Part shown: positions 22,430 to 32,417 of the stretch, piece by piece | Numbering within the stretch: position 1 is the stretch's first letter | Layout of the letters: each line of letters begins with the position of its first letter | NCBI RefSeq assembly: GCF_964355755.1 | Contig: NC_092670.1 | Coordinates: 28,881,795-28,945,794 of the forward strand | Length of the DNA: 64,000 nucleotides | Direction: 5' to 3' | Origin: Antedon mediterranea | Lineage: Eukaryota; Echinodermata; Crinoidea; Comatulida; Antedonidae | Translations under genes and position numbers: made by a program | The notes under the pieces: model-generated | What the model saw: the letters and a program-made list of their open reading frames with translations, nothing else | Told to the model about the DNA's origin: nothing | The model's database searches: none

Positions 22430-23338
22430 ATATATGGCCCAATCCCGTCATGACAGAAGATAACCTCAGGTCCAAAACATTATTTAGGTTTTTAACTACT
22501 CTGGTGACGAATACTGCGAAGCCTTTCACATTCAGCAACATAAGCATTGGCAGATAATTGGTGACCAGTTACCAATTTAGAACCCCAGGATGTTCAATTA
22601 GAGGCGAGAGTTTCCCAAGAACCAGTGGGAATATTAAAAGAAAACAGATCACGCTTAATAACATCTTTAAAATGGAGTTTTGGACGTCCGCGTTGTCGAG
22701 GTTAGTCAGCCAGTTCACCGTAGAAAATATTTTTTGGTAGACGGTAATCTTCCTGCCGAATAACATGACCAGACCAGCGTAAGCACCATTTTCTAAGCAT
22801 CGTAAATATATCATTTGTACCAGTAATTGACAACACAGCACTATTGGATACACGATCACGCCAAGCAGACAGCGAAAGTGAAATGAGTTTAGTCTTTTCT
22901 CCTGATGACAATACATGGTCCAGGACTCTGAGCAATATAACAGGACACTTAGCACAATGTAGATATGAGTCTTCAATTTGATGGTAAGGTTATGGTTGTT
23001 CCAATCACGAGCATGAAGTCTTCCAAAAGTGGTTGCTGATTTTCCAATACGTGTATCAAGCTCAACATCTAGTGAGTTAGCGTCACTTACTGTAGAACTG
23101 AGATAGGTGAATTTTCTTACAACTTCTAAGTAAGGGTTTACTATAAATTAAAATGTTAGGTGGTTCTGCATCTGCACCCTGAGCCATGATTACTGTTGAT
23201 CAACATTCCAAAATCTGAGCAAGCCTTTGAAAAGGAGCTGCAAGATGCCTGTAATTCAGATTTGGAGTGGGCAACAATGGCAGCATCATCCGCTGAAGAG
23301 GAAGAAGAGCAAGAACTTGCTTAATCTTTGTCTTCGCA
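22430..23338 (-). pseudogene. LINE ORF2 C-terminal fragment, part 1
   Basis: On the minus strand, SADDAAIVAHSKSELQ (active-site region, first residue of the usual F/YADD changed) is followed by KFTYLSSTVSDANSLD and LLYCSESWTMYCHQEKRLNS. RWSGHVIRQEDYRLPKNIF, GELAD and a PRQRGRPK-like segment complete it. This order is typical of the C-terminal half of a LINE endonuclease-reverse transcriptase of the kind often annotated as craniofacial development protein 2-like. Frameshifts near 22840 and 23290 break it. The upstream (N-terminal) part continues beyond the insertion at 23344-25277. Confidence 0.8.
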
Positions 23339-23343
23339 CGGAG

Positions 23344-25277
23344 CAGTGTTCTCCCCAGGCCTTTGAAGCGTCACGGTACCGTGACGCTTGGGTTCTCTAC
23401 CGTGACGCTTTACGGTCGGCCGTGACGCTTAAAACCTTATCCGTGACGCTTAAAAATATCAACCACAACAATCTAAAAATAGATTAACAGGCAGGTACGG
23501 TACTTTATCTCTAGAGCTGAGGCGCGGCGGCATGCATAAAGAGCCTAATGCATACGAGACACGTGACATGACCACTAGACGAAAAACAAAAGACTGCGTA
23601 ACAAAGTGTTAAACAACTGAGACTCGCTTTCACCGGCCGCCGCCGAGAGATGTAAACACGTGTTTTGTTACTGCCATGTCTCTCTTTCGATCTCTAGTAT
23701 TTGGCTGTTGTCTAAAATGTAGTAACTTGTATATTGTAAATAAAGTAAATGATTGATTGTATTGTTTTTCTTGTAAAAATGTTATGTGTATTAAAAATAA
23801 ATATCGATGATATTATTTTCAATATCACATTCACACTTAATTAATCGACTCTATCGGTGGGATTTACTCTTTCCTCGGTAACATACGCACGTCATCAAAT
23901 GATTTCTAGGCGCAATTAAATGCTAGCTGCTTTGATCGTATAATACATTCAAGTCCAAGAAGACTACGATCGTTTTCCTATTTGGTAGTGCGCTAAAGTC
24001 TTATTTTACTTAACTTAAGGTACATTTGTACATCGGTGCTAGAATGTTTTAGGCCCTACTTCGTGAGAAAGTCGAGTGACAAGGGATGTCACATGGTATT
24101 GTGATATCAGTACTGCGATACTGTATGTCACATGGTGCTTTCACCGGCCGCCGCCGAAAGATGTAAGCACGTGTTTTGTTACTGCCATGTCTCTCTTTCG
24201 AATGTTTTCCTATTTCCTAGTGCGCTATGAAGTCTTATTTCCGGGCAACTAGAGGTGTCTTACTAATGAGTAGGCCTAGTTTTATTTCATCGGGACTTGC
24301 CCCCGATGTTTGTATTTGAACGCAAAAAATGTTTTTTTATCGCATATGTTTACCCGCCATTATCGCGTACAGTGTTTACCTGCGGAAAAGTAGGCTCAAT
24401 CGGGCTGTTTGCTAGCGCGCTATGAAGTGTCCTTTCCGGCCAACTACAGAGTTGTCCTACTGAAGAGTAGGCATTTTTTTTTTTTTCCCTTGACGTTCGT
24501 AATGAACGCAAAAAATGTTTCTTATCGCGTATGTTTACCGGCGGAAAAAGCAGGCTACGATCGTGCGGTTTGCTAGCGCGCTATGAAGTGTTTTTCCGGC
24601 CAACTACAGAGTTGTCCTACTCATGAGTAGGCCTAGTTTTATTTCATCGGGGAATTCCCCTTGACGTTCGTAATCGTATTGAACGCAAAAATATTTTTTT
24701 ATCGCGTATGTTTACTGGCGGAAAAAGTATGCTACGATGGTTTTACTGTTTGCTAGTGTGCTATAAAGTTTCGTTTCCGGCCAACTAGAGTTGTCCTACT
24801 GATGAGTAGGCTAATAGATTAGGCCTATTTTTTTCATTGGGGCTTCCCCCTGACGTTCGTAATGAACGCAAAAATTTTTCTTCGCGTATGTTTACTGGCG
24901 GAAAAAGTATGCTACGATGGTTTTACTGTTTGCTAGTGCGCTATAAAGTTTCGTTTCCGGCCAACTAGAGTTGTCCTACTGATGAGTAGGCTAATAGATT
25001 AGGCCTATTTTTTTCATTGGGGCTTGGGGTTGTTTGCTAGCGCGCTATAAGTGTTATTTCCGGCCAAACCAGAGGTGTCATTCAACATAAATGTTATGTG
25101 CGAGAGTACCATTTCCGGCCATCTAGGGTGTAAATTACTAAAAATCGCTTCGCCACAGCCCCAACCATGGTGGGGCTGTGACTCAAGTACTTAGTGTCGG
25201 AATGCCCCCCCCCCCCCCTTCGGGGGGGGGGGGGGGCCGAAGCGTGGCGCTTGCTATGAATCCTGGGGAGAACACTG
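23344..25277. mobile_element. Non-autonomous hAT-like element with internal tandem array
   Basis: The termini are CAGTGTTCTCCCCAGG (23344) and its exact inverse CCTGGGGAGAACACTG (ends 25277). The target duplication CGGAG is at 23339-23343 and 25278-25282. It splits a LINE reading frame, and removing it plus one CGGAG joins RLR to AKTK in frame. Near the left end are four copies of CCGTGACGCTT in both orientations (23375-23450). The middle and right are a tandem array. The right end has a hairpin CCACAGCCCC..GGGGCTGTG and a C/G run. No transposase is seen. Confidence 0.85.
24160..25095 (+). repeat. Tandem array of about six ~100-195-bp units
   Basis: Units are marked by TAGTGCGCTATGAAGT or GCGCTATAAAGTTTC followed by TTTCCGGCCAACTA, TGAGTAGGCCTA, GAACGCAAAAA and GTTTACYGGCGGAAAAA. 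Starts are near 24220, 24417, 24578, 24760, 24939 and 25040. The 24700-24855 and 24880-25025 units are almost identical, indicating recent duplication. The array is internal to the 23344-25277 element. Confidence 0.75.
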
Positions 25278-25282
25278 CGGAG

Positions 25283-25390
25283 TCTAGAAAAGTTTAAAAA
25301 AACCACCTGTGCTTCGAGAGTGCAGCATGATACCAGAATGTTCTGGAAAATTTGATAATTAATGCATGCCTAGAAATTATAAATTTGGAA
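25283..25390 (-). pseudogene. LINE ORF2 fragment, part 2 (upstream of the hAT-like insert)
   Basis: On the minus strand the frame VVFLNFSRLR runs into the CGGAG target site and continues on the far side as AKTKIKQVL. That is the usual segment just before the reverse transcriptase active site. Only about 100 bases remain before unrelated repeat sequence begins. Confidence 0.6.
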
Positions 25391-25399
25391 GGTTTATAT

Positions 25400-26120
25400 T
25401 ACTCTAGTAGCTAGATCAACTTTCGTATGCACTTTGAGGTCCAGAGAATTTGACTTCAGAAATTGGTTTAGGGTGGTCAAACAATCATTTTTGGCTTGGT
25501 TACACATTTTGAAAATGTGGCGAAAGGTCAAAAGGTCAGGGTCTAAGGTTATAAAATCAAACACCACTATGTCCTTAAATCTCGACAACCACTGGTCACA
25601 GCGAGGTAATTTTGGTCTTAAATTAATCAGAAGGTATACATATTTATATTCAGTCTAATGAAACATTTTAGTCGAAAATGACCGGAAATGCCATTTCTGA
25701 CCTTTGACCCATAAACCAGGGCATTTCTGTATCTCCGTAACTATTGGCCGTAGTGACTTGAATTTGGGCTCAAATTGTTCGAAATATACATTTAGTTATT
25801 TGTTACACATTTTGAAAAATGTTACAAAAGGTCAAAAGGTCAAGGCCAGGGGTTATATGAATAAACACAAATAGGTATTTGTATCTCGGCAACCACTGGT
25901 CACAGCGAGTAAATTTTGGTCTCAAAATGTTCAGAAGGTATACATTCATATTCAGTCTAATGAAACATTTTAGTAAAAAATGACCGGAAATGACATTTCT
26001 GACCTTTGACATACATACCAGGGCATCTTCTTATCTCTGTAAGTACAGGTCGTAGAAACTTAAATTTAGTATCAAATTGTTAGAAATACACATATTTACA
26101 TTCAATATGGAAGGTAATCT
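25400..26120 (+). repeat. Two ~305-bp tandem units with TGACCTTTGACC-type motifs
   Basis: Units begin near 25500 and 25802 (GTTACACATTTTGAAAA) and share AACCACTGGTCACAGCGAG, CAGTCTAATGAAACATTTTAG and AATGACCGGAAATG. The layout and wording resemble the inner units of the 3317-8151 fold-back arms (GACCGGAAGT, CAAATTGTTCAGAATATA), so they are probably related. No coding potential is seen. Confidence 0.65.
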
Positions 26121-26129
26121 TTTACATTG

Positions 26130-26950
26130 CGTGAGAAAACATCCATTTTTTGTTAAATATTAGTTTTTATTTGGTTTTATAGGTACGTTCTATGATTGGT
26201 CAATATTGACATTTGACTCTTAATCACAACAATTTTTTTGGTTTTTTTCCCTGCCACCGGACTAAAATGCTTGTGATGCAAACAAATTTAAACTTAATTT
26301 AATTAGTTACAGAGAATAATAGGGCATCTCAGATTTCAGGATTCTTTTACATATTTAATTAATTACTGCCAAGAAAAGCCAGGCTATTTCCTCCATGGTC
26401 AGGCAGTGCAGATGACATTGACAGGGATATTATACATACAATACCTTACTCAGTGTTATTTTGTAAAAAATTTCTTGTGAAATTCCCAATTGCCCAAAAT
26501 GTTTAGTTTTCAAAACACATTTAAAAACCAGATATTAATAACCACAAAAAGTATATAAACAATAATTGGCCTAAAAGTGGGACCCTACTTACTAAACACC
26601 TAAATAACATTTAATACTACCGAATACCTTTTGTAACAACATATCTTAACCAGAGAGTAGCCACATGTTGCTCATTAATATGTACTATTACAAATTAATG
26701 CTTTCAGAAACTGGTAAAAATCAAGTTAAAAATTTGATTTCTCCGAGAATCTAACAGCAGTCATTATTGACTAAAGTTGACATATATGCATTGCCTTTGA
26801 GACCGGCAACTTTGTAAAAAATGACGCACCCATGACACACCTCTTCCGGGGGGTTGTATACCTAGTAGGCTACATACAATTGACAAGTGCATTTTTTTTA
26901 TAGTCAAACATCCATGCGTTAAATCAACATATATTGTCGTAAGGATAGCC
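26130..26950. other. Intergenic, no feature recognised
   Basis: This is AT-rich sequence with no open frame of note, no obvious inverted or tandem repeat and no recognised promoter. Confidence 0.4.
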
Positions 26951-26954
26951 TCGT

Positions 26955-27300
26955 CTAGACCTAGCGAGCCATATGGTAGATGCCCTAGCCTTAGGTTAGG
27001 CCTACGCCTGTTATTTTTATCTAGGCCTGGCCCTAGGCCTAGCAGGCCTATATAGGGGACTAGGCCTAGGCCCTAACTAGCTAGCTAGGCCTACTAGGCC
27101 TAGCTAGAGGAGGCCTAGGCCTAGGATATGCCTAGCCTAATTCAAGATCGAAAATGATTTGAAATCAATTACCATCTACTCCTAGGCTAGGCCAAAGATA
27201 GGTTGGCTGGTGGTAGCCTAGGCCTAGTTGAGGACTGCTCTCTGGATTAGTTTTCCGTTTGGCCTACTAGCTAGGCTTACATCCAAGCTTGTACTCCGTA
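26955..27300. repeat. CTAGGCCTA-rich tract
   Basis: The self-complementary motif CTAGGCCTA and its pieces (TAGGCC, AGGCCTAG, CTAGCTAGG) occur many times in about 300 bp. The same octamer is scattered singly through the whole window, so this is a local concentration of a genome-wide motif. No gene is seen. Confidence 0.6.
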
Positions 27301-27354
27301 GACTCCCCCACTAGAATATAGGAATAGGAGAGGATGCCTTTAGCCGAGCTTAAG

Positions 27355-27536
27355 TATTCGCCGTGGTTTAGGATTCCGGCACCGGAACTCAACTGCCCAC
27401 CGTTAGGGAATCCGACACGCTATTGCGCATGCCCAGAGCGAGGTAATCGGGGCGACTCTATACTTATATCAACAGCGATGGATCATTTCATAGCTGCGCC
27501 AAACGGCGAACTAGCCTAGATCAAAGAATATATATC
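27355..27536 (+). repeat. Left inverted arm, outer part (interrupted by a LINE)
   Basis: CGGAACTCAACTGCCCACCG and GGGAATCCGACACGCTATTG are found inverted at about 32035-32110. The arm continues to AAAGAATATATATC at 27536, is split by a LINE, and resumes at 30761 with ACAAGAAAGAGTAATCCGCG. In the right arm the same join (reverse strand of 31970-32010) is continuous, so it serves as the empty site. Confidence 0.7.
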
Positions 27537-27540
27537 TTAC

Positions 27541-27949
27541 GGTGGTCGTAATTGCCGTGACTTTTGGAAAGTGTTTAAAGGAAATACGCGCAAAAATGAC
27601 ACTGTACAATGCCTAAAAATACCGGGCACTAATGAAATAACTTGTGACCGAAATAAAATGAACTATACCGTCTTAGAGTATTGGAGTACACTAGGAAAGA
27701 TGAATAGAAATTTAAATTCCGAGTATGATAAAGATTATATAGAGACAGTCAATTTCGTTAATAACCTTAAAATAAATAATGACTGTAGGCAAAATGTTGA
27801 GGATAGCACCAAATCAATAGTTAACATTAAACTCACATTAGATATAGTTAAATCTGCTATCTACCAATCAAAAAACAACAAATCTGCTGGTTCTGACAAT
27901 ATATCTAATGAATTACTTAAAAACGGTGGGACGATTTTAAATAGATTAA
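27541..27949 (+). pseudogene. LINE A ORF2, part 1 (upstream of reverse transcriptase core)
   Basis: The frame reads NCRDFWKVFKGNTRKND, VLEYWSTLGKMNRNLNS and IYQSKNNKSAGSDNISNELL, the linker and first conserved segment (KSxGxDxIxxE) of LINE ORF2. It runs into the TTAA target of a MITE and continues in the same frame at 28580. It is 5'-truncated, with the endonuclease missing. The minus-strand family member (39186-40744) has the corresponding region complete. Confidence 0.8.
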
Positions 27950-28575
27950 AGCCCCATTCCCTACGTTTTTGAGATCTAATTTAAGATCACAAACTATATT
28001 TAATGTAAAAATAATACTACATGGTCCTATTGCGATAACTTTTTTCGTCTTTAAACGGTTAAAAATGTGAAAAATAAATCGATTCTAATAATTATAGCGG
28101 CCCGCTATAAATCCCAAAATGCATTGCGCGCGTATTGATATTTTTGTTTTTCACCTGTAATTCGCCCACTTTTCGATCGATCGTGAAGCCAAAACAAATG
28201 GAAGACTCCTAACTTTTCAGCGAAAATACCGGGTTTTCCCCAATTTGTATCAACGGAGTCTGGCAAAAATAGAAAGACAATTAATGCAGCAACTATACAA
28301 CGTCAGGCTAGGTATATAGCTAGCGTACGATGTTCGTACGTTATCGATGTTTACCAGCTAGGCCTACAAAACTAAGCCTAGCTAGGCTAGGCCTAAGACC
28401 GTCCACGAGAGGTCGATCGCCGCGAGCTACTTAGGTAGTGCATTGTTTCTCACTTTTTATCATAATTTACCATAAAACGTACATTTAAGACAAGGAATGA
28501 CATGGTTTAATGTTTTTAAAGTGATATATATGTATTATTTTCCAAAAAACGTCCAAAATTGCAGGGAAGGGGTCT
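27950..28575. mobile_element. MITE with TTAA target duplication inside LINE A
   Basis: TTAA is present on both sides (27946-27949 and 28576-28579). The termini are inverted: AGCCCCATTCCCTACGTTTT on the left, and on the opposite strand AGACCCCTTCCCTGCAATTT at the right end. Removing the element plus one TTAA joins LINE codons for TILNRL to MLSLFKK with no frame change, which is strong proof of a precise insertion. TTAA duplications are typical of piggyBac and Kolobok superfamilies; the termini do not settle which. No transposase is seen. Confidence 0.9.
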
Positions 28576-28579
28576 TTAA

Positions 28580-30433
28580 TGTTATCACTATTCAAAAAAA
28601 TTGTTAGTCTTGAAAAAGTACCGTCGGAATGGAATAGTACCATTGTTGTACCAATATATAAAAAGGGTGATAGAAGGGACCTAAATAACTTTAGAGGAAT
28701 ATCTTTAACATCTTGCGTTTCTAAAATATTCAATAGAGTTGTACATTACACAGTTTCAGACTTCTTAGAAGAAAACAATACCCTTTCAGAAGTTCAGGGA
28801 GGGTTTAGACCCCACCGAAGATGTGAAGACCACATTTTCACTCTTAAAAACATTGCTAGTTGCCGACTTGCGGAAGGCAAGAAGACTTACTTAGCATTCC
28901 TTGACATAAAAAAAGCATTTGATAGCGTATGGAGAGATGGATTGCTAATGGCAATATGGAATATTGGAATTCGTGGTAGATTATGGAATATTATAAGTAG
29001 CTTGTACGACAATGTTAAGGGGCAAGTAAGATTTGGTGACATTGAAACACAGTCTTTTGATATAGAAGAAGGTGTTAAGCAAGGGTGTGTCCTTTCCCCA
29101 ACCCTGTTTTGCATAATAATGAACGAACTCACTAAATTATTACGAGAACACGCGTTAGGTGTGCGCATACACGATATCTGCCTTGGTAGTAGCCTTTTTT
29201 GGGCCGACGATATCGTACTTTTAGCAGATAGCGAAAAAGAACTCAATAAAATGTTAGATTTAGTATCCTTATTTGCTAAAAAATGGAAATTTAATTTTAA
29301 TAGTGAAAAGTCAAATGTTTTGATAATAGGCCAGAATCTGAATAGCGAAAAACTTTGGAAATTGGGGGATACTTTTATATCTGAAGTTGAAACATATAAG
29401 TATCTTGGTGTATACATTTCTAGAAATCTAAATAAAAGACAATTTCCACATCAATCAAGTTATTAAAAAGGGCAATAGGATCATTGCGTACATTAAATCT
29501 ATTATAGATAGACTCAACAATTTTGATCGTGTTGTATATGGAGATATCCTTTGGAGAAGTATCGGCCTTCCGACTATTAACTATGCTTGTGCTGTATGTG
29601 TCAATACAAATACTAAAGACATACAAAGGATTGAGTCTCTTCAATTACAAATGGCGCGAACAATTCTTAAAGCGAGTAGAAGCACTGCAAAAGAGGCACT
29701 TTATGGCGATCTAGGTTGGCAACCAATTAAAGTAACTCAGGATATTTTTAAAGCAAAATATATAAGAAATGTTATGTGTATGGAAATGTATCGTTGGCCA
29801 AAACTTATATTAAACACAATTATTACACATAAGAATTTTAATTCAAGGTACCAATTTATTAATGAATTTGAAAAAACTTGTGATTATATTAAGTTCGATT
29901 TCAATGCCATTCTTAATGATATATGTACAGGTACTGATATTGATATAAACTGGGTCAAGCCATTTGAAAATACAATTAAACAATCGTATTCTACTTTTTG
30001 GAAACAAGAAGTATTAAGAAAATCATCTTTGCTTGATTACTCTTTGATAAAAGAGTCACCTAGCCTAGAACCTTACCTACTGGATAAAACAGATTTTTAT
30101 GGCTCAAGTTTAAAATTTAAACTTCGTTCAAACACTTTACCACTTGGAAAAATTACAAATAAGTGGAACATTGATAATCTAAATGACAAGTGTAAGGTTT
30201 GTGGGTCAGGTGAAGAAGATGTTAAACATTTCCTGTTTATTTGTAATAAGTTACATTGTATTAGAATGGAAGAATTACAAACACTTCAACATAAACTTAT
30301 TGCAATAAATTGTGTAGATACTTGGGTAAATTTTATTTCTGGTGACCTATCTATTAAGGTTCAATATGTCCTAGGAAGCACGTTATTCCACAAAAATAAC
30401 TCTCACGACATTTATGCTGTACATACATTGTAA
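28580..30433 (+). pseudogene. LINE A ORF2, part 2: reverse transcriptase and zinc-knuckle-like C-terminus
   Basis: The first frame (to 29466) has VVPIYKKGDRRDLNNFRGIS, GGFRPHRRCEDH, FLDIKKAFDSVWRDG (block A), GVKQGCVLSPTLFCI and SLFWADDIVLLADSEK. The active site is WADD rather than the usual F/YADD. A frameshift near 29440 leads to an open frame to 30433, with KKGNRIIAYIKSIIDR, WRSIGLPTINYACAV and a Cys/His motif (CKVCGSGEEDVKHFLFIC). Apart from the MITE and this single frameshift the coding region is open, so the copy is fairly young. I cannot name the clade. Confidence 0.85.
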
Positions 30434-30760
30434 AATGTACACAAGCCGTGCTTGGAAATTAAGAAATGCAATTGTATTACAACTTTGAACTGTTTTATTT
30501 TAAAAAAAAAAGTGTTTTCTTTTCCATTGCTGTTGCAAAATTAGTAGTTGTATATTAGTGTAGTTTTAGTTTGTAAATAAGTTTTGTAATAGCGTCGAGT
30601 CAAATTTTATGTCATTATCTCAAATATGTTTTATTTTCGTTTCAGTTTTTATTTTTCATTGTTTTTGTATTGAATTTTGTAATTGGTATGGACGCACCAT
30701 CTACGCATGTGTGCCACTGTTAAAAAAGTGTTGTTCCAAATAAATATTATTATTATTATC

Positions 30761-30870
30761 ACAAGAAAGAGTAATCCGCGATTTTCCCTGTTACAGTAAT
30801 ATTGTCCATGTGGTAGGGCGCCGCCATAAGTGTGGATGTATCTGGGATGTATACAACTTTTTGTGACGGT
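30761..30870 (+). repeat. Left inverted arm, inner part (after LINE A)
   Basis: ACAAGAAAGAGTAATCCGCG, a GTTACAG segment and GTGTGGATGTATCTGGG correspond, inverted and diverged, to 31905-32010. It continues the arm begun at 27355. Confidence 0.55.
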
Positions 30871-30879
30871 TTCACTAAT

Positions 30880-31310
30880 CAAAGGCTGGACCACCGGTAG
30901 TATTTTCATGATAAAAAATGTTATCAACTACATGCCAACATCATGTTAAATACTATTTGGATATTTAATTGTTCGTTTTATGCAATTTATTTAGTAAAAA
31001 CTGCCGTATAAACAGTTTGCTTTATCAACCGGGCGCTACATACGATAGCGTGACCGGGCGTGTTGGTGTTTACGCGTTTTCACGAAGGATAGTTTAATAA
31101 TATTCCTATATTTAACTTGTTTCTGGTAAAACAAATAAATGTTAATGACATTTAACATTTTGTCCTATTAATAACATGTATTTTATACTAATTTATATCA
31201 TAAAAACAATACTTAATTTACCGGGCGTAGAGTAGTACACGGCAATGGTAAAGAATAGGCCGTGTGAGTAACGATTCGTTGATTTTTGGTGTTGCTGAAC
31301 TGAACTGAAC
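30880..31310. other. Loop sequence between inverted arms, nothing recognised
   Basis: AT-rich sequence with short imperfect repeats such as CCGGGCG (31028, 31055 and 31221). No gene or clear element is seen. It ends in four tandem GAACT units (31295-31315) next to a short palindrome. Confidence 0.35.
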
Positions 31311-31312
31311 TG

Positions 31313-31349
31313 AACTTGTTGCACATCTCAATGAGATGTGCAACAAGTT
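31313..31349. repeat. 37-bp near-perfect palindrome
   Basis: Two 18-base arms (AACTTGTTGCACATCTCA and its exact reverse complement) are separated by one A. Unlike the other short palindromes in this window, I see no 7-bp flanking duplication. It would form a stable hairpin. Confidence 0.8.
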
Positions 31350-31482
31350 TACAGTGAAAAATAATACATAGGCCTACACACTTAAATATAAATACAAAAC
31401 AAGAAATTAGACATAAGAACAAAATTACAAAAAAAAAATTTAAGAAAACTAAGACAGATTAAATATTAAGAAAATGAATAAA

Positions 31483-31678
31483 TTAAGTTTGAGAAGGAAT
31501 TGTATTGTATATATATCATTTTGTGTGTTCCAAGCCATGGTCAGAAAAATGTTACAATGTTTGTCGAAAAAAATACTTGCTAATTCGTATACATCATGGG
31601 TCAATTGATTTGGTGTAATTTTAAATTCATTATGGATTTCAAGATCATCGAAGAATAAGTGGTATTTAAGATCTGTGG
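31483..31678 (-). CDS. Possible exon or relic: 63-codon open frame, unknown protein
   Basis: The minus strand reads DLKYHLFFDDLEIHNEFKI, THDVYELASIFFDKHCN and LTMAWNTQND before a TAA at 31483-31485. The upstream border CAGCCACAG/ATCTTAAAT could be a splice acceptor. The composition looks protein-like rather than random, but I do not recognise it and it is short. It could be the last exon of a gene or a transposon relic. Confidence 0.25.
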
Positions 31679-31722
31679 CTGCTTGGCCGGCTACTTCCTG
31701 AATTCCCTCGATAGAGATCCTG
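31673..31722 (+). repeat. 50-bp direct repeat, copy 1
   Basis: GTGGCTGCTTGGCCGGCTAC, then TTCCTGAATTCCCTCG and ATAGAGATCCTG, is repeated without change at 33162-33211. The two copies bracket the right inverted arm and the 32164-33142 palindromic element. Confidence 0.8.
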
Positions 31723-31904
31723 TGTTAGGCCTTTTTTGTGAACTAACTTAGCATGATAGTAAATAATTGTCTGTAAAAGTGAATGTACACTAGTTTGTTA
31801 ATTAATATGTATTATAAAATAGTTTACAATTTCAAAAACTATTATCATAATTCTATTTAATGTGACATGTATAATATCTATTAAATCAAGTCTTATTTAG
31901 TATG

Positions 31905-32118
31905 TATACATCCGCCCTTATGAGGGCGGACATCACTCACTGGAGCTCTCTGTTACAAATTTCTCATGCAAAAATCGCGGAATACTCATTCTTGTGATAT
32001 ATATTCTTTGGTGCAAGCTATAATTCACTTCCCAGAGCTTTGGGCATGCGCAATAGCGTGTCGGATTCCCTAACGGTGGGCAGTTGAGTTCCGGTGTCGG
32101 AATCCTAACAACGGCGAT
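31905..32118 (-). repeat. Right inverted arm (uninterrupted)
   Basis: On the minus strand this reads in the same order as 27355-27536 plus 30761-30870, without the LINE between them. It includes a small hairpin CCGCCCT-TATG-AGGGCGG at 31912-31929. The two arms are 4.5 kb apart, but only about 1 kb once LINE A is removed, so the pair is probably one fold-back unit. Confidence 0.65.
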
Positions 32119-32373
32119 TTTACTGCGTATCCGTGTATATCGTGTAGCCTAATCCCCCGCCTGCGATTTTTTTTTTTCGTACATAAGTTGGGGACCCCCT
32201 CGTGAAACGTCACAAAATAAACATGAATAATTCATCAGTTAAATTTTCTTGTTCCGTGTGCACCCAAGCGTATAGCAACAAGAAGTGATTACACAAGTGC
32301 GGTACGATTCTAGGCCTATCTCCGCTGTTGTTGCGGCGTGCGATTTCATAGAAGAATAGCGGCGTTTTGTGTG

Positions 32374-32417
32374 GATTGTCCAGGGAGTTGTTATTAATAA
32401 CAACTCCCTGGATTGTC
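32374..32417. mobile_element. Micro-palindrome with 7-bp flanking duplication (1)
   Basis: A perfect 30-bp palindrome (32381-32410; each arm CAGGGAGTTGTTATT and its complement) is flanked on both sides by GATTGTC (32374-32380 and 32411-32417). The arrangement is that of an insertion with target duplication, but the body is far shorter than any normal transposon. No protein, promoter or terminator role is evident. Confidence 0.75.

Larger units (their letters stand above)
27537..30760 (+). mobile_element. LINE family A copy, 5'-truncated, carrying a nested MITE
   Basis: This non-LTR retrotransposon lacks the endonuclease and keeps nearly all of the reverse transcriptase and C-terminal region. 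The 3' end has a poly(ATT) tail (30742-30758) after GTTCCAAATAAAT. The 3' UTR resembles that of the minus-strand LINE at 37115-40745 (GCACC..., GTGTGCCAC, TTCCAAATAAAT), so both belong to one family. A 626-bp MITE (27950-28575) interrupts it. The borders are defined by comparison with the uninterrupted right arm of the surrounding inverted repeat. Confidence 0.8.

Noticed and set aside
22702-22976. Two separate minus-strand proteins near 22.7-23.0 kb
   Set aside because: They are two frames of one frameshifted LINE ORF2 (SWTMYCHQEKR and RWSGHVIRQEDYR segments).
25094-25306. 70-residue minus-strand ORF with PPPPRRGGGG
   Set aside because: It arises from the C/G homopolymer and the end of a hAT-like element joined to a LINE fragment.
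28887-29417. 176-residue minus-strand ORF opposite LINE A
   Set aside because: It is the antisense shadow of the reverse transcriptase frame, with no own motifs.
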